Position numbers and translations under genes: made by a program | Notes under the pieces: model-generated | What the model was told of the DNA's origin: nothing | The model's database searches: none | What the model saw: the letters and a program-made list of their open reading frames with translations, nothing else | Shown: piece by piece, positions 21,694 through 32,096 of the stretch | Layout: every line of letters starts with the position of its first letter | How positions within the stretch are numbered: the first letter of the stretch is position 1 | Assembly: GCA_946807835.1 (NCBI GenBank) | Contig: OX327705.1 | Location: 15,530,501-15,594,500 of the forward strand | Length of the DNA: 64,000 nucleotides | Reading direction: 5' to 3' | DNA from: Ailanthus altissimus | Taxonomy: Eukaryota; Streptophyta; Magnoliopsida; Sapindales; Simaroubaceae

Positions 21694-21898
21694 GTAATTA
21701 ATGTATTATAACAATAAATAATTATATAGTGATCAAAAAGATTTTACTTAATTATAAATAAATTTAGACCAAAAATGTGGTTAAAATATTATAGTTATAA
21801 GTGATCAAAACTTCATATTAAATTACATTTATAAGGAATATTTTTTTCAAACCAAATTGACAAATCACAAAAGACTATAACAACTGAGTTTTCTAGTG

Positions 21899-22417
21899 AA
21901 AAACTGTGAGATCCTGCCAAATTTCTCAGCAAGCAGCTTTAAGAGAAAGTTTCTCACATATTGCGAAGTCCACTGTACTGGTCTGAAACTTGAAATATAT
22001 TTCCTGAAATGATATTAAATGAATATTTAAGATGAACATAGAGCATTATTGAACATACTGACACAAAAATAACATAATACAAGAGTGTATTGAAGAGCAA
22101 ACCATCCAGTTGAATTATGACGATCATAATTTTTTATTGTATCTTCCATTTAATCTGAACACCTATAATAAAAGGTCAAATATTATTCAATGTGTTCGAT
22201 ATTTGTAAGTTTTAACAAACTTAATCAAGAACCATATTTTCTAGGATACATAAAGTCTCTGTCATATTGAATAGGGTAATCAAAAAGCACACAGAGAAGA
22301 AGAATAAGACAAAAATAATTGAGTAAATCCACCAAGTCATTAGCCAAATGAAAAATAAAAGTATTACAAAATTGTAGACAAAACACATCAGCGATAACAA
22401 AAATAGAGGCTCCATAC
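21899..22417. other. Spacer between CACTA tip and golgin exon pieces
   Basis: Two overlapping minus frames at 22221-22452 are intronic and lack homology. A short exon-like stretch on the minus strand near 21905-21985 (AG acceptor, then an open stretch containing LLKLLAEKFGRISQ) could be another gene fragment, but I could not assign it. Confidence 0.35.
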
Positions 22418-22466
22418 CTGATTAGAAGTATTGTTACGGAGAAGGTTGTCAATAATTGTAGACAAT
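22418..22466 (-). pseudogene. Golgin candidate 6 / p115-Uso1-like exon fragment B
   Basis: The minus strand reads as DCLQLL(N)NLLRNNTSNQ between an AG acceptor (CTACTCAAG) and a GTATGG donor. This matches the exon that follows fragment A in plant golgin candidate 6, the armadillo-like head of a Golgi vesicle-tethering protein. Two single-base losses (49 bp where 51 are expected) shift the frame, so it is a pseudogene piece. Confidence 0.75.
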
Positions 22467-22559
22467 CTTGAGTAGAGATATCGCGTCAGTATCGTCAATG
22501 ATAAATTTATAGAGAAAGTTCACACAACTTGAAAAAAGAAAAGACTAACAATGAATTAC

Positions 22560-22655
22560 TTGCACAACAACACCACCTTCTGAACCTCCTTCCTCTTTAA
22601 TAATACTAAATTTTTTCTCAAATGCGCCTTCAAAGACCACAATTTTTTGAATTTC
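22560..22655 (-). pseudogene. Golgin candidate 6 / p115-Uso1-like exon fragment A
   Basis: A clean 96-bp, 32-codon exon on the minus strand: EIQKIVVFEGAFEK, KFSIIKEEGGSEGG, VVVQ. It is flanked by acceptor TTGTTTACAG and donor GTAATTC. The sequence is characteristic of the armadillo-like N-terminal domain of plant golgin candidate 6 (USO1/p115 family, Golgi vesicle tethering). No stops within the exon. The preceding exons of that gene are absent: immediately upstream on the same strand are beta-glucosidase exons. The fragment is therefore captured or rearranged and not part of a working gene. Confidence 0.8.
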
Positions 22656-22822
22656 CTGTAAACAAAGAAGTTTTACGAGTTAGTAGGAAACTAAAGAAAA
22701 TTTCATGATTACAAACTGCAAAAGAATTTATATGTGTTCTAATGACTCTTAAATGAAACCAATGTAAATTTACTACTTTTCATTAACTTAATTCAGCCAG
22801 TAGTAGGTTGTAGCGTTCTCAC

Positions 22823-22854
22823 CTTGTCGCCAATTGACTTTCCATCCTTGTCCA
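22823..22854 (-). pseudogene. Beta-glucosidase (GH1) 32-bp mini-exon
   Basis: The minus strand reads VDKDGKSIGDK between acceptor CTTTTGACAG and donor GTGAGAAC. Plant GH1 beta-glucosidase genes have a very short exon here (TTEKDGKPIGPK type). The next GH1 exon (WLYVYPKGI type) is not found; golgin exon A follows instead, 168 bp away. Confidence 0.7.
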
Positions 22855-23021
22855 CTGTCAAAAGCACAAGAAGCAAATCCTTCCATCAGAAACTAATGTC
22901 CAGTTCTTTAGTTTTTACAAGCTCATGTATGGGGATTAATATTGTACCTTTAAGATCCACATGTTGGAATTTTTCGAAGCTTTGATAGTCTTTGATTTCA
23001 AATGGAATTGATTTTGCTTAC

Positions 23022-23163
23022 CTCGAAGTATAGTAATTAAAACCTATAAAATTGCAGGATCCTTTAACTAAAATTTATCCTCTTCCGAGAAGCTTGGAAG
23101 TGCTTCCCTTACAAAGCCATCATATCAATTGGATAATCACCATAAACAAGTGGATCCATGTAC
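23022..23163 (-). pseudogene. Beta-glucosidase (GH1) exon fragment, YMDPLVYGDYP region
   Basis: The minus strand shows YMDPLVYGDYPIDMMAL. A frame change leads to VREALPSFSEEDKF, then LKDPA and FNYYTS-like residues. Acceptor CATCAG and donor GTAAGC flank it. This is the conserved GH1 segment between the acid/base region and the nucleophile. The first codon completes the Trp split at the end of the 25182-25290 exon, so the two once spliced together. At least one frameshift and two stops. Confidence 0.8.
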
Positions 23164-23224
23164 CTGATGAAGAAATTATCAATTCAATAGAGTATTTAGA
23201 GAATGAATATATAAATATGTGATA

Positions 23225-24040
23225 GCTCAATATGTGCTCTTAAGATAGACCTTCGCAAAGCTTATGATTCGGTTTTATGGGATTTCCTAGAAGAAGTATT
23301 GATGGGGCTTAATTTTCCTTATCACTTTATTAATATCATTATGAAGTGTATCAGAACAAGCAAGTGCTCAATTGTGGTTAATGACAGATTAGAGAGTTTT
23401 TTCCTGGGGATGAAAGGATTGAGGTAGGGGATCCCATGTCCCCTTTGCTTTTTGTGTTGGCCATGGAATACCTTAGTAAGAGCCTGAGCTGTATTCCTCA
23501 GAACTAGTTTATATTCCACATGGGGTGTAAGAGGCTGTAGTTAAATCACTTGATGTTTGTAAATGATTTATTCTTGTTCTCTCATGGCGATGACAGGTCG
23601 GCGGGCTACTTTAAGCAAGTGCTTGATGAATTTTCAATGGTTTCAGGGCTACACCTTAACGCTAGCAAGAGCTTCATCTTCTTTGGGAATGTACCTCAGG
23701 CTACCAAGGAGACAATCCTACAGATTACCCAGTACCAACAAGGAATGTTACCTATCAAATACTTAGGTATTCCCTTAATTTCAGGTGGACTGAAGAAATA
23801 TTACTATCAGGAGCTTATTAATAGGATAACCGCTAGAATCTCAAGTTGGAATGTGAAATATTTAAGTTATGCGGGGAGGTTGCAATTAATAAAATCTGTC
23901 ATAATGAGTATGCATGTCTACTGGTGTTTTATGGTCACCCTGCCTAAGTTAGTCACCAAAGATATTGAAAGCAAATGTCAAAATTTCTTATGGCATGAAA
24001 GTAACCAACAGGGGAAGTAAGGATTAGTGGGCTGGACTGA
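23225..24040 (+). pseudogene. LINE reverse transcriptase domain
   Basis: ALKIDLRKAYDSVLWDFL near 23235-23290 and VGDPMSPLLFVLAMEYLS near 23430-23480 are standard L1 RT motifs. The catalytic YADD is replaced by FVND (23556). SGLHLNASKS and IKYLGIPL follow, with SWNVKYLSYAGRLQLI further on, in a 156-codon open frame (23550-24020). Stops near 23505 and 24020 and the altered active site make it inactive. Confidence 0.85.
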
Positions 24041-25034
24041 GGTGTGCAAAGGAAAAAAAGAAGGCGGTCTTGACATTAAATCTATAAGCTTGTGAAATTT
24101 AGCAGCAGTTACTAAGCACATCTGGGAACTAGTTGCTGTGAAAACCTCTTTATAGGCAAATTGGATAATTGATAACAAATCGCGGAGGCTAAGTTTTTGG
24201 GGTATAACAAAGCCAATGGATTGCAGCTGGACATGGAGGAAAATTCTTGAAGTGAGAAGTCAGATAAAACAATTGTTCTCATATGATTTGGGTAACAGAA
24301 AATTCTTCTATTTTTAGTGGGACCCATGGCTGGGTGGGGAATCTATAGTGGATAAATTCTCCCACATTGACATCTTTGATGCGGACATTCCATGGGATGC
24401 TAAGGTTAATGATCTATGGAAGCATGGTCAGTGGAACCTCCCTGATCCTTTGGACGAGAACATTGCTCAGGTATGGGAATATCTTCGAAAAAAAATCTCA
24501 AGTGCTGAAAGAAAGGATAGAATTTCATGGACAGCAAACCCTAATGCAAAGTTTTCTATTGCGAGTGTTTGGAGGAGTCTCAAGAATAATGGTGCTAAGG
24601 TGGGATGATATAAACTGATATGGGGGATGCAACATATTCCTAAACACAGCTTCGTTACTTGGTTAGCTTTGAAGGACAGATTATCTACAAGGGAGAGATT
24701 AAAAAAATGGGGGCTTATTCCATTAGATGATTGCCCTCTTTGTGGGTGTGACAAGGAAATCATTTCACACTTATTTTTCCAATGCAGGTTTAGTAGTGAT
24801 ATATTGCACAAAATGCTTAGGGCGTGTCAACTCAACCAATGCCCGAATAGATGGCAACGAGTGATCTCCTTTCTCTGTAGGAAATCTCAAGGCAAAACTA
24901 TGCTCAACAAGATCAGAAGAGTCTCGTTTTGTGCTACAATCTATTGTATTTGGAGAGAACGAAATCTGGTTGTCTTCCAACAGAAAACGCCATCTACTAG
25001 CTATGTCTATCAAAATATTAAGGATATTGTCTGA
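24041..25034 (+). pseudogene. LINE C-terminal region with zinc-binding RT-associated domain
   Basis: Fragments GLVGWTEVCK, GGLDIKS, then DPWLGGESIVDKFSHIDIFD (around 24320-24380) and FSIASVWRSLK. Frame 24627-25034 contains FVTWLALKDRLSTRERLKKWG and the zinc-finger pattern CPLCGCDKEIISHLFFQC, typical of plant L1 ORF2 C-termini. Stops at about 24319, 24607 and 25033 break it. Confidence 0.85.
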
Positions 25035-25055
25035 ATTCGATGTATAAGTGTTGTC

Positions 25056-25161
25056 AATGACCAAATGATAGATCACATTGCAGCTGGTTGGTAAATATAG
25101 TTAAGAATTCTAGGAGGGGTAATGACCAAATGATAGATCACATTGCAGTTGGTTGGTAAAT
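25056..25161 (+). repeat. 41-bp direct repeat, 65-bp period
   Basis: AATGACCAAATGATAGATCA followed by CATTGCAGCTGGTTGGTAAAT occurs at 25056-25096 and again, with one change, at 25121-25161. It sits at the LINE/intron junction. Confidence 0.85.
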
Positions 25162-25181
25162 CAAGTGACATTAGTCATTAC

Positions 25182-25290
25182 CAGCCCAAGAGAAAGTCTG
25201 TGGCTCTCTTACAACATCTTTATCGAGAGGTTCATGTGAGTGAGGCAAAAAATACTGGCACACCAATGAAATTCCAATTTCTCCACCTTG
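25182..25290 (-). pseudogene. Beta-glucosidase (GH1) exon fragment, GEIGISLV region
   Basis: The minus strand reads QGGEIGISLVCQYFLPHSHE, then PLDKDVVRE, and in a shifted frame ATDFLLGW. This is the GH1 exon normally reading GKIGISLVSHWFVP to AALDFMLGW. Acceptor ACTAAAG precedes it and donor GTAATG follows, splitting the Trp codon to join with 23163. One base of frameshift near the end. Confidence 0.85.
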
Positions 25291-25383
25291 CTTTAGTTGT
25301 AAAACACTTACAAGTTAACATAATCACCTAAACAAATATTTCATCAAATCTATTCTAGGACTTGGCACAACAATAAATTTCAC

Positions 25384-25605
25384 CTGATACTTTTGCTGTA
25401 GAGCTTAGCCACAACAGCATAGGCTAATATGATATAGTGAGTGGCAAGATAGGGATCAGTTGCCGACTTAGGGTTTGGCAGGTTTTTACTTCCTATTTTA
25501 TATCCATATTGCCTGATAACTTGTGGCTCATTGATAGTTGTCCAATGTTTAACTCGATCCCCAAAGGTTTGGAAACAAAGATTCGCATAATCTTTAAAAT
25601 CATCA
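25384..25605 (-). pseudogene. Beta-glucosidase (GH1) exon fragment with TINEP acid/base motif
   Basis: The minus strand reads DDFKDYANLCFQTFGDRVKH, then WTTINEPQVI with the catalytic acid/base Glu (25526-25540), then GYKIGSKN, ATDPYLATHYIILAYAVVAK and LYSK. Family 1 glycosidases hydrolyse beta-glucosides. About 70 codons are open. Relative to the family the usual PGRCS segment after GYxxG is missing, and the last codons are shifted by one base. Acceptor TATATACAG and donor GTGAAA flank it. Upstream exons of the gene were not found. Confidence 0.85.
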
Positions 25606-26619
25606 CTGTATATATTAGATTAAATTAGGTGAGAATTTTGATTCATAAGATTATCATAAAGCAAATATTTATCATCTTTCATGTTAAGATAAATGCAAAT
25701 ACAGGTGCAGACAAAGCGACTAATATTTTTTCATGTTAAGAATCACACAGGGTTGTTTTGCATGCTACTCTATTTTGTCAGGTAACAACAAAAAATCAAT
25801 AGACCTAATAAGAATTAGGACCTAGATCACATGAGCATTAATAAGCAATAAAACACACTCACAGTTAAATTTAAACACTTGAATAAGAAGAAGGCCAGGT
25901 CATGTATATAAGGTGGAGGGAAAAATGAGTAAAAATAATTTTAAAGAAAATAAGAAAGTAAAATTAAACTTAAAAAAAGAGTCAAATTACCAAATATCAC
26001 AAGTGATCTTTAACTAAGTCACCTTGTGTAAGATTGTAAGTTTTAAGTTGAGAAGATTCCATTCACTCCCGCATTGCTTCAAGTTCAGTGTCTGTGTGAA
26101 GGCCCACACTGTATACAATATTAAAAGGATATATAATGTTTTTGCTTCTTAGAAACTACGAAACTTAAATTTTAATCAGTAGATACATCCGAAATATACC
26201 AAAAAGAAAAATTCTAGATTCTAAAATTTTGTGTAACAGTAGGACAATCATATATTAAGAACAATTCTGGTTTATAGCTTATTGTTGATATAGATTGAAA
26301 ATTACTAACTTTATAAAACTACAGCCACTTTATCAAAATTATATCAGTATTTAAACTCAGAAATATTCATAGGCCCCACCTATCAACCAAAATCATTATT
26401 AGAAAAAATGAAAACCTTTTGCTAAAGAATTTTGAACATTTTACTGATCTATAGTGATTTACAAGTTCACAAAATCGTTTGAAACTCCCATTCTCTTCTG
26501 GCATAATAGTTGTAAGCACTGCCTCCTACTTCCTACCAACATTAGCAAGCTCACTTACCACCCTCAATTTATCAAAGTTATTATTTGCTCCACTGATTAT
26601 TGATTAGTGCTAAACACAA
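25606..26619. other. Non-coding stretch upstream of the beta-glucosidase exons
   Basis: Searched on the minus strand for the preceding GH1 exons (DIPQALEDEYGGF type) without success. A short exon-like run near 26030-26110 lacks homology. Confidence 0.4.
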
Positions 26620-27730
26620 ACGTATGTTGATATATCAAGTAATATAAGAATTAAGTTCAGATATCATTTTTACATAGATTATACGATTTAATTTTATCAA
26701 TCAAGTACTAAAATTATATCTACTTAACTTTTATTCAGAAAAATCGAAATAAGAATTGAATCTACTTAAACTAACACTATCAAGATAAACTAAAACAATT
26801 AAAAAAATAAACAAAGAGATAAATTCACTAATTGATAATAATCCAGGGTTTAGACTTATACCCTAATATTTCATTGGATTTATTAATTTCTTAGTTAATC
26901 CCTTAATACAAATTGATTGGCTTATACACTAATCTCATAACAAGCCTTTGTCGATGGTCGAGTGACGATATTACGCATTTTAACAATTACCTATATGTCT
27001 ATGGTAATCAAATTAAAATGTAATTCATTAAGATCGAGTCTAAATAATACTATACATGCCACCTAGATATATGTCTATTCTAGATGGAAGTCATAGTTGT
27101 TACCCTGTGATCATGCATCAAATTATTATAGACTAACTACATGAATCTCTTTATCAAATTCATCATGGTTCTTCAATCATTCAATATATTAATCAAGTAT
27201 AATAAAAGTATTAAACATAAGATAGAATGGATCAATTATATGTATTAAGTTCATGAACTAAGAATTAACAAAATTCAAGTACATATTAAGTTTAAAAGTC
27301 TAACCCTTAAATAAAAATTTAAGTCATGATAAAATAAAGAGTTCTAGAGGTTATCAAGAATAACATCATGATAATCATAGAAAATTAGAAAGATAAAGAG
27401 TTGAAGAGATAAAACTAATTTTTCTGCAGTCTTTAATCTTTTAGTCTTTTTGATTTTAAAAAAATTGCTCTTTCTCTTTCTTCTTCTCTTTTTTCTTCAT
27501 TCTTTTCTTTAACTTTTTTTATCTTCAATTTATAAGTTTATATCTTCAATTTAAGGCAACACATCAAATATAAGTTAGATTAGGATTATTGTACACAAAT
27601 ACTATTCACATGCTCTAGATTCTGAGTGCAGTGACGCTAGGTATTATAGTAAAATCACTGTAACTCATTATTGTTTCATAGTACTGTAACAATTTGATGT
27701 TTTTGCCTTTTTTTATTAAATTTTTATCCT
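26620..27730 (-). repeat. Diverged LTR-like sequence related to element E
   Basis: Shares ordered blocks with the LTRs at 57745-58574 and 62144-63593: ACGTATGTTGATATATCAAG near 26622, CTATGGTAATCAAATTAAA near 26999, ACATGCCACCTAGATATATG near 27054, and GATCATGCATCAAATTATTA near 27110. Then comes a GCTTCTTCT-like pyrimidine run. Probably a solo or remnant LTR of an Athila/Tat-like gypsy element; ends imprecise. Confidence 0.5.
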
Positions 27731-28121
27731 TATTATAACATAATAATAAAATATATAAAAAGCCAAATTATCTTAATTTAAATAAACAAATATTAAACTT
27801 GAAAAATAAAAATATTAGACCTAATTAACCTTTATTAATTATTACTATAATATTTTCTCCACTAAAGCTATAATATTTTTAATATGCTTTAGCTCCGGCG
27901 AGGGCAAGAGCACCTGCTGGTTTTAAAATGCTCTTTTTCTTGGCAAACATATCCTGCACACCAATGACAATGTAAAACAACATGGTTTCAAACACTTGAT
28001 TTGATACTCATTTACTTACTACTCTTCTCAAACATGTTCATTAAAGCTAATAAATATCTCAAATTAACTGTTAACCTAAAAAATAAACAAACCCACGAAA
28101 AATTAAATAATTTCAAGTACC
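27731..28121. other. Spacer with one unassigned exon-like piece
   Basis: The minus strand at 27894-27953 reads DMFAKKKSILKPAGALALAG after a GTGTGCAG acceptor and before GAKAY-stop. It is more GC-rich than the surroundings and looks like a coding exon, but I do not recognise the protein. Otherwise AT-rich and featureless. Confidence 0.35.
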
Positions 28122-29440
28122 TTTTTTTTTTGAAAGGAATATTTTATTTATAAGATTAAGGAGGAGTAAGAATCCTCAATTACAAAATGTTCAATTTGGG
28201 GCGGCGTTTTGCCAAACCAAATAGACTCAGAATCTAAGTTGAGGGCAAGCTGTGCCAATTCATGAGCAACTTGATTGGATTATCGATGACCATAGCTAAA
28301 AGAACAACAAGAGAATGAGGAAGCAATAGCAATAATGTCTTGAAGGACCAATCCTAACTCCGATACAGAGGGGGAGCGATTGTTGATGTCATTAATAATG
28401 CATGCTGCATCAGAGACCACCTCGAGAGATGAGATACCCATCATACGAGCCAAGCAAAGACCACGTAGCAAGGCCAAGGCTTCAAGAATGTCCACAGAAG
28501 ACTTTGCATTAATAAGAATGAAAGAGGAGGCCAAGACAGCACCAGAGTGGTCACGTAGTACCACCCCAAGCCTAGCTTTGAACTGTTTTGAAGATAGGCC
28601 TGCATCAGAGTTTAGTTTAATAAGGCCCAATCTAGGGGCATTCCATACTCTAGTACGAGGCATATGAGAGCCAGTAGTCGAGGCATGGGTAGTCCTAGAT
28701 TTATCCCTGTAGCCTTGCGCCCAACAAAGCAAATCCGACATTGAGAGCACTTTGTTCTCTGAAATAAGTTGGTTTCTAATGAACCAGATTCTCCAAAAGA
28801 GTATAAGCAAGATCTCAAAATCTTTAATAGGAAGGCTGGCCAGGCATCCCATCAAAATGTCCAACATGGGAGAATGATGAGTAATACTAAAACCAGTCAA
28901 GAAGGTGCAAGACTGGCGTACATGCTTGAGAGCATCACAAAGCCAAAGTGCATGAATGGAGTTTTCAGCTCCTTTCTTGCAGCGGCTGCAAGAGTCATCG
29001 ATAGGAACATAATGTCGCCCGAGGTTAGAAAAAGTAGGGATCCAATTATGGGACAATCTCCAAACGAAATGTTTAATCTTTGGAGAGAGCTGTAAACGCC
29101 ACAGCTGCTTCCACCAGTTGCGAGAATAATCATTACCATCGGATGATGATGTATAATAAGGAGCGAGGGAGAGCCAGTACCCACTCTTAACAGAAAATTG
29201 GCCGTGTTTGTCGAAGTGCCACATAACTGAGTCAGCAAGATTGGCCCAGGCAGCCTTACGTGGAATGTTTAAGATTAGTTCGCACTCATCTTCTGAGAAA
29301 GAGTTCCGTAAAAGCTCTTGGTTCCATAGGCCCGATGGTAGGAGTAAATCAGCCACCAAAAAGTGTTCAGGCAGCATATGCGAAAATAAAGATTTGAAGG
29401 ATAAAGGACGAGAGAGCCATTATTTTGCTCCCTCTCAGAA
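28122..29440 (-). mobile_element. LINE 3' fragment with poly(A) tail
   Basis: Minus-strand, 5'-truncated non-LTR element. Its 3' end is marked by an A10 run (T run at 28122-28131 on the plus strand) preceded by an AT-rich 3' UTR with AATAAAATA. The coding part is the C-terminal third of ORF2. The 5' boundary lies near 29410-29470 and a TSD was not identified. Confidence 0.8.
28260..29410 (-). pseudogene. LINE ORF2 C-terminus: zinc-binding RT domain plus RNase H
   Basis: The longest open frame of the window (365 codons, 28280-29377). Residues ~60-160 form the RT-associated zinc-binding domain: SVKSGYWL, WWKQLWRLQLSPKIKHFVWR and CSRCKKGAENSIHALWLCDA. Residues ~240-360 form a plant-type RNase H (RVT_3): LIKLNSDAGLSSK with the first Asp, LGVVLRDHSGAV, ILEALALLRGL with the Glu, and EVVSDAACIINDIN with the next Asp. 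It starts inside ORF2 and lacks the RT core. The frame closes at 28280 (YGHR-stop) where intact relatives continue, a nonsense change. It may be a fairly young insertion given how well the frame is kept. Confidence 0.9.
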
Positions 29441-31850
29441 GGTGTATTTTCCTATTGATGGAAAGTAGATTGTAACTTATCAATCCAACAAAAAATTACC
29501 GAAAATAATAAAAATAATAAAAGATCATGTAATAAAATAAATAACTAAACAAATAAACACTACACACTGATATGATCCTATCATAGCATAAGCCCAATAA
29601 AAAATTCAACATCCTGTCTGAATAATGGATCATTATCTTTATCATTTACGTAAATATAATTGGTCCCATTTTTAATAGTAACTACATCAGTATGAATTAA
29701 TTTATCCAATCATTCTCATAAATACAAAAAAATAAATCAAAAGATCAAGAGAACAAGACATAATTTCAATAGCAATATCTCTAATTCTTTTCTCAGCGGA
29801 CGAGAATCTACAAAAAAAAAATTCATTATAAAATACAAAATTGTAATAACATAGAAAATAGCTAGCACAACAGAAAATAATGATTCCCAATTATTATTTT
29901 CTTAAGTTCTCACTCTTTTATTTTGTCTTCAAGTTCTTATTGTAAAATATTTAAGGATGTATGGAGGTTGAAATGTATTTATTTGTGTTTGGAAGATTTT
30001 ATATTTGAATGATGAATGCAGAACACTAAAACAGAATTTTTTTTATTGAATGAGTTGCTACCGTAAAACTCATATCTTCATGTATTTTGAATATAAGACA
30101 TAATTAGGGAATATTCATGACAACTTATATTTAAGTAAAAATTTTCAACCATTTTCTTAATGGCTAAGACAATTTAGAATTTCTTGACAGCTTCCATAAA
30201 TTTAAAATCTTCATGGATAGCTATAATCTTCAACTTATCTTCAATTTACTTTGTTGTTAAGTAATCTACCATCTTATTTTTGAAAAATCTACATTCATAT
30301 TTGTTTACTTAGCTAAGTAATCTCAAATTCTGCATTCATACATGTTACCTCTATTCTAAAATTGTTGAAAGTTGTAGAAATGTAGAGAAGTGCATTAAAT
30401 TCCAACACTCATATCTGCAAGTGTTATACTATTTAGTTTAAACTCAATGTAATGTTATTTTCATGACTTAGATGCCATCATTAGGGCTCCATATCAGTTT
30501 GACTGATCAAGAAACTGATTGAATGAATTGATAGGAAATACTTTCCAGTTCAACCAACATAGCCATTATGACAAGATCACTGATGCTTAGATACAAAATT
30601 TGTTTCGCCTTAAGGAGGAACATCAAAGGTAATTGATCTTGTGAATTTAATTCTCACTCTACAAATGTTGAAAAGTTATTGTAAACATAAATACACATGA
30701 AGCTAAGATAAATCACATAGACATCTGTTTAATATCACCATATGAAATTCATTAGTATATCACATCAACATATATCATAATGCAGTTAATGTATATTTTA
30801 TTATATAATAAACATAAAATCAATCTCAGGACAACATATTATATGGTAAGTTATAAAAAATATAAACAAAAATATGTAAGACACATTGCTTAGGATCTCA
30901 AAATTTAACTATCGTCTACCCCAAATCCATGTCCATACACAAACCATATTCAATTTCACAATCACGAGATGACATGTTCACTCAAATTCATTAACCTATT
31001 GAAAGCTAATTAACAAAATGCATAGACGCTAAATATAATTTAACCACTAACCAGAAGAAATTCTTCTTTTTTTGATATAAATTCACTTCATATTAAACAA
31101 TACTTAAAAAAAAAATAAAAATCAGAATAATTTGTTTAAAAGAAGTCCATGGCCGATCGACAAGTGCATACTGTGCTTGATTTACAGTCACAGGTTAATT
31201 ATAAAGCCAATTGTGCAGCCTTTTTTTGTCTTTATTTTAACATTAATCCATCAAAAACTACCACAAAAACAAAAATCAAAGGAACAATCAAAGAAGACAT
31301 GAATCTTTCCGCTTATATGCATACACAGAAATAACACTAGAAAAGGACAATTAACAAGAACAAGATCACTCCTATATAACTGAAACCAATAGCGGTGAGA
31401 AACACGAGATTGGGGGTTGAGTTATTAAGATTTTGAGATGGAGAGAAGCGTGAGATTGGGCGTCAAAAAATATGGGGGAAACGAGAAAGGCATAATGAGA
31501 TTGGTTGCTATCATTGAGAAATAGAAGAGGAGAATGAGACAAATCGAGGAGAGAAGACGATAGAAATAGACGAGAGAAATGAGATTGCATTGTTTATGGT
31601 GCTAACTGCACTGTATGTGCCAACATAATCTCAAAATTATATAATATATACCCTATATCCAAAAATGAAAATTAATGAAATTGACACTATTAGACTTAAA
31701 CCACCAAAGAACCCTTAGTTTGTAAGCCAGTATATCATAGTAAATAAACAATTTATAAACAGTACCCTCTATAAACAGTAAATAGTGCCATTAATAAACA
31801 GTTACAACTGCCACTTGTCAAACAAAAACCATCATTGATGATAGATTTAT
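29441..31850. other. Non-coding, no recognised feature
   Basis: AT-rich, with only short frames on both strands. The region 31370-31600 is purine-rich on the plus strand (GAGAAATGAGAT-like repeats), which creates a spurious minus frame. No LTR, inverted repeat or protein homology seen. Confidence 0.45.
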
Positions 31851-32096
31851 GGGTGTCAAAATAGATTATAACATAATTATTCAACATGCTTTAAATTTAA
31901 ATGAATATGGGTAGAGAAAATTGATACAATGAATAAATAGGTTGAATTCATATTATCCATTTATTAATCATATCGAATTTATGTTTGAGTTTTACGATTC
32001 GCTAATTCATTTAGTCACCTTTAATAAATCAATTAAATTCGTGTGTTTATTCATTTAAGTTATATTTAATTAAATTATAAAATTATAAATATTTAT

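Larger units (their letters stand above)
19928..21898. mobile_element. Non-autonomous CACTA-like remnant, split by copia C copy
   Basis: The left tip TACTACAGGAAAATTAG resembles the CACTA terminal repeat (CACTACAAGAAAA type). The right tip on the minus strand is CACTAGAAAACTCAG at 21898. Subterminal repeats TTTTGCGATGG, TTTTGTGATGG and CCATCACAAAAAGG are clustered at 19940-20190 in both orientations, as in En/Spm-type elements. Flanking triplets ACA and AAA do not match perfectly. No transposase. The interior is interrupted by 20309-21693. Confidence 0.6.
23215..25166 (+). mobile_element. LINE (L1-type), 5'-truncated, inside a beta-glucosidase intron
   Basis: Plus-strand non-LTR retrotransposon fragment. 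It starts in the RT domain, continues through the RT C-terminus and ends after a zinc-binding RT-associated domain; the endonuclease and ORF1 are absent. It lies between GH1 exons 23022-23163 and 25182-25290, in the opposite strand, so it entered an intron. No poly(A) tail is obvious. The end carries a 41-bp sequence repeated with a 65-bp period (25056 and 25121). Exact junctions and TSDs could not be fixed. Confidence 0.8.

Noticed and set aside
22221..22452. Two hydrophobic minus-strand frames that could suggest a membrane protein
   Set aside because: They overlap golgin exon B and its downstream intron; the hydrophobicity reflects T-rich intron sequence.
23978..25076. Minus-strand ORFs across the LINE
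   Set aside because: Antisense shadows of the plus-strand LINE coding region.
26030..26110. Exon-like stretch near a possible splice acceptor (minus strand)
   Set aside because: Contains a stop in the best frame and matches nothing I recognise.
28380..29468. Plus-strand and second minus-frame ORFs
   Set aside because: Shadows of the real 365-codon LINE frame.
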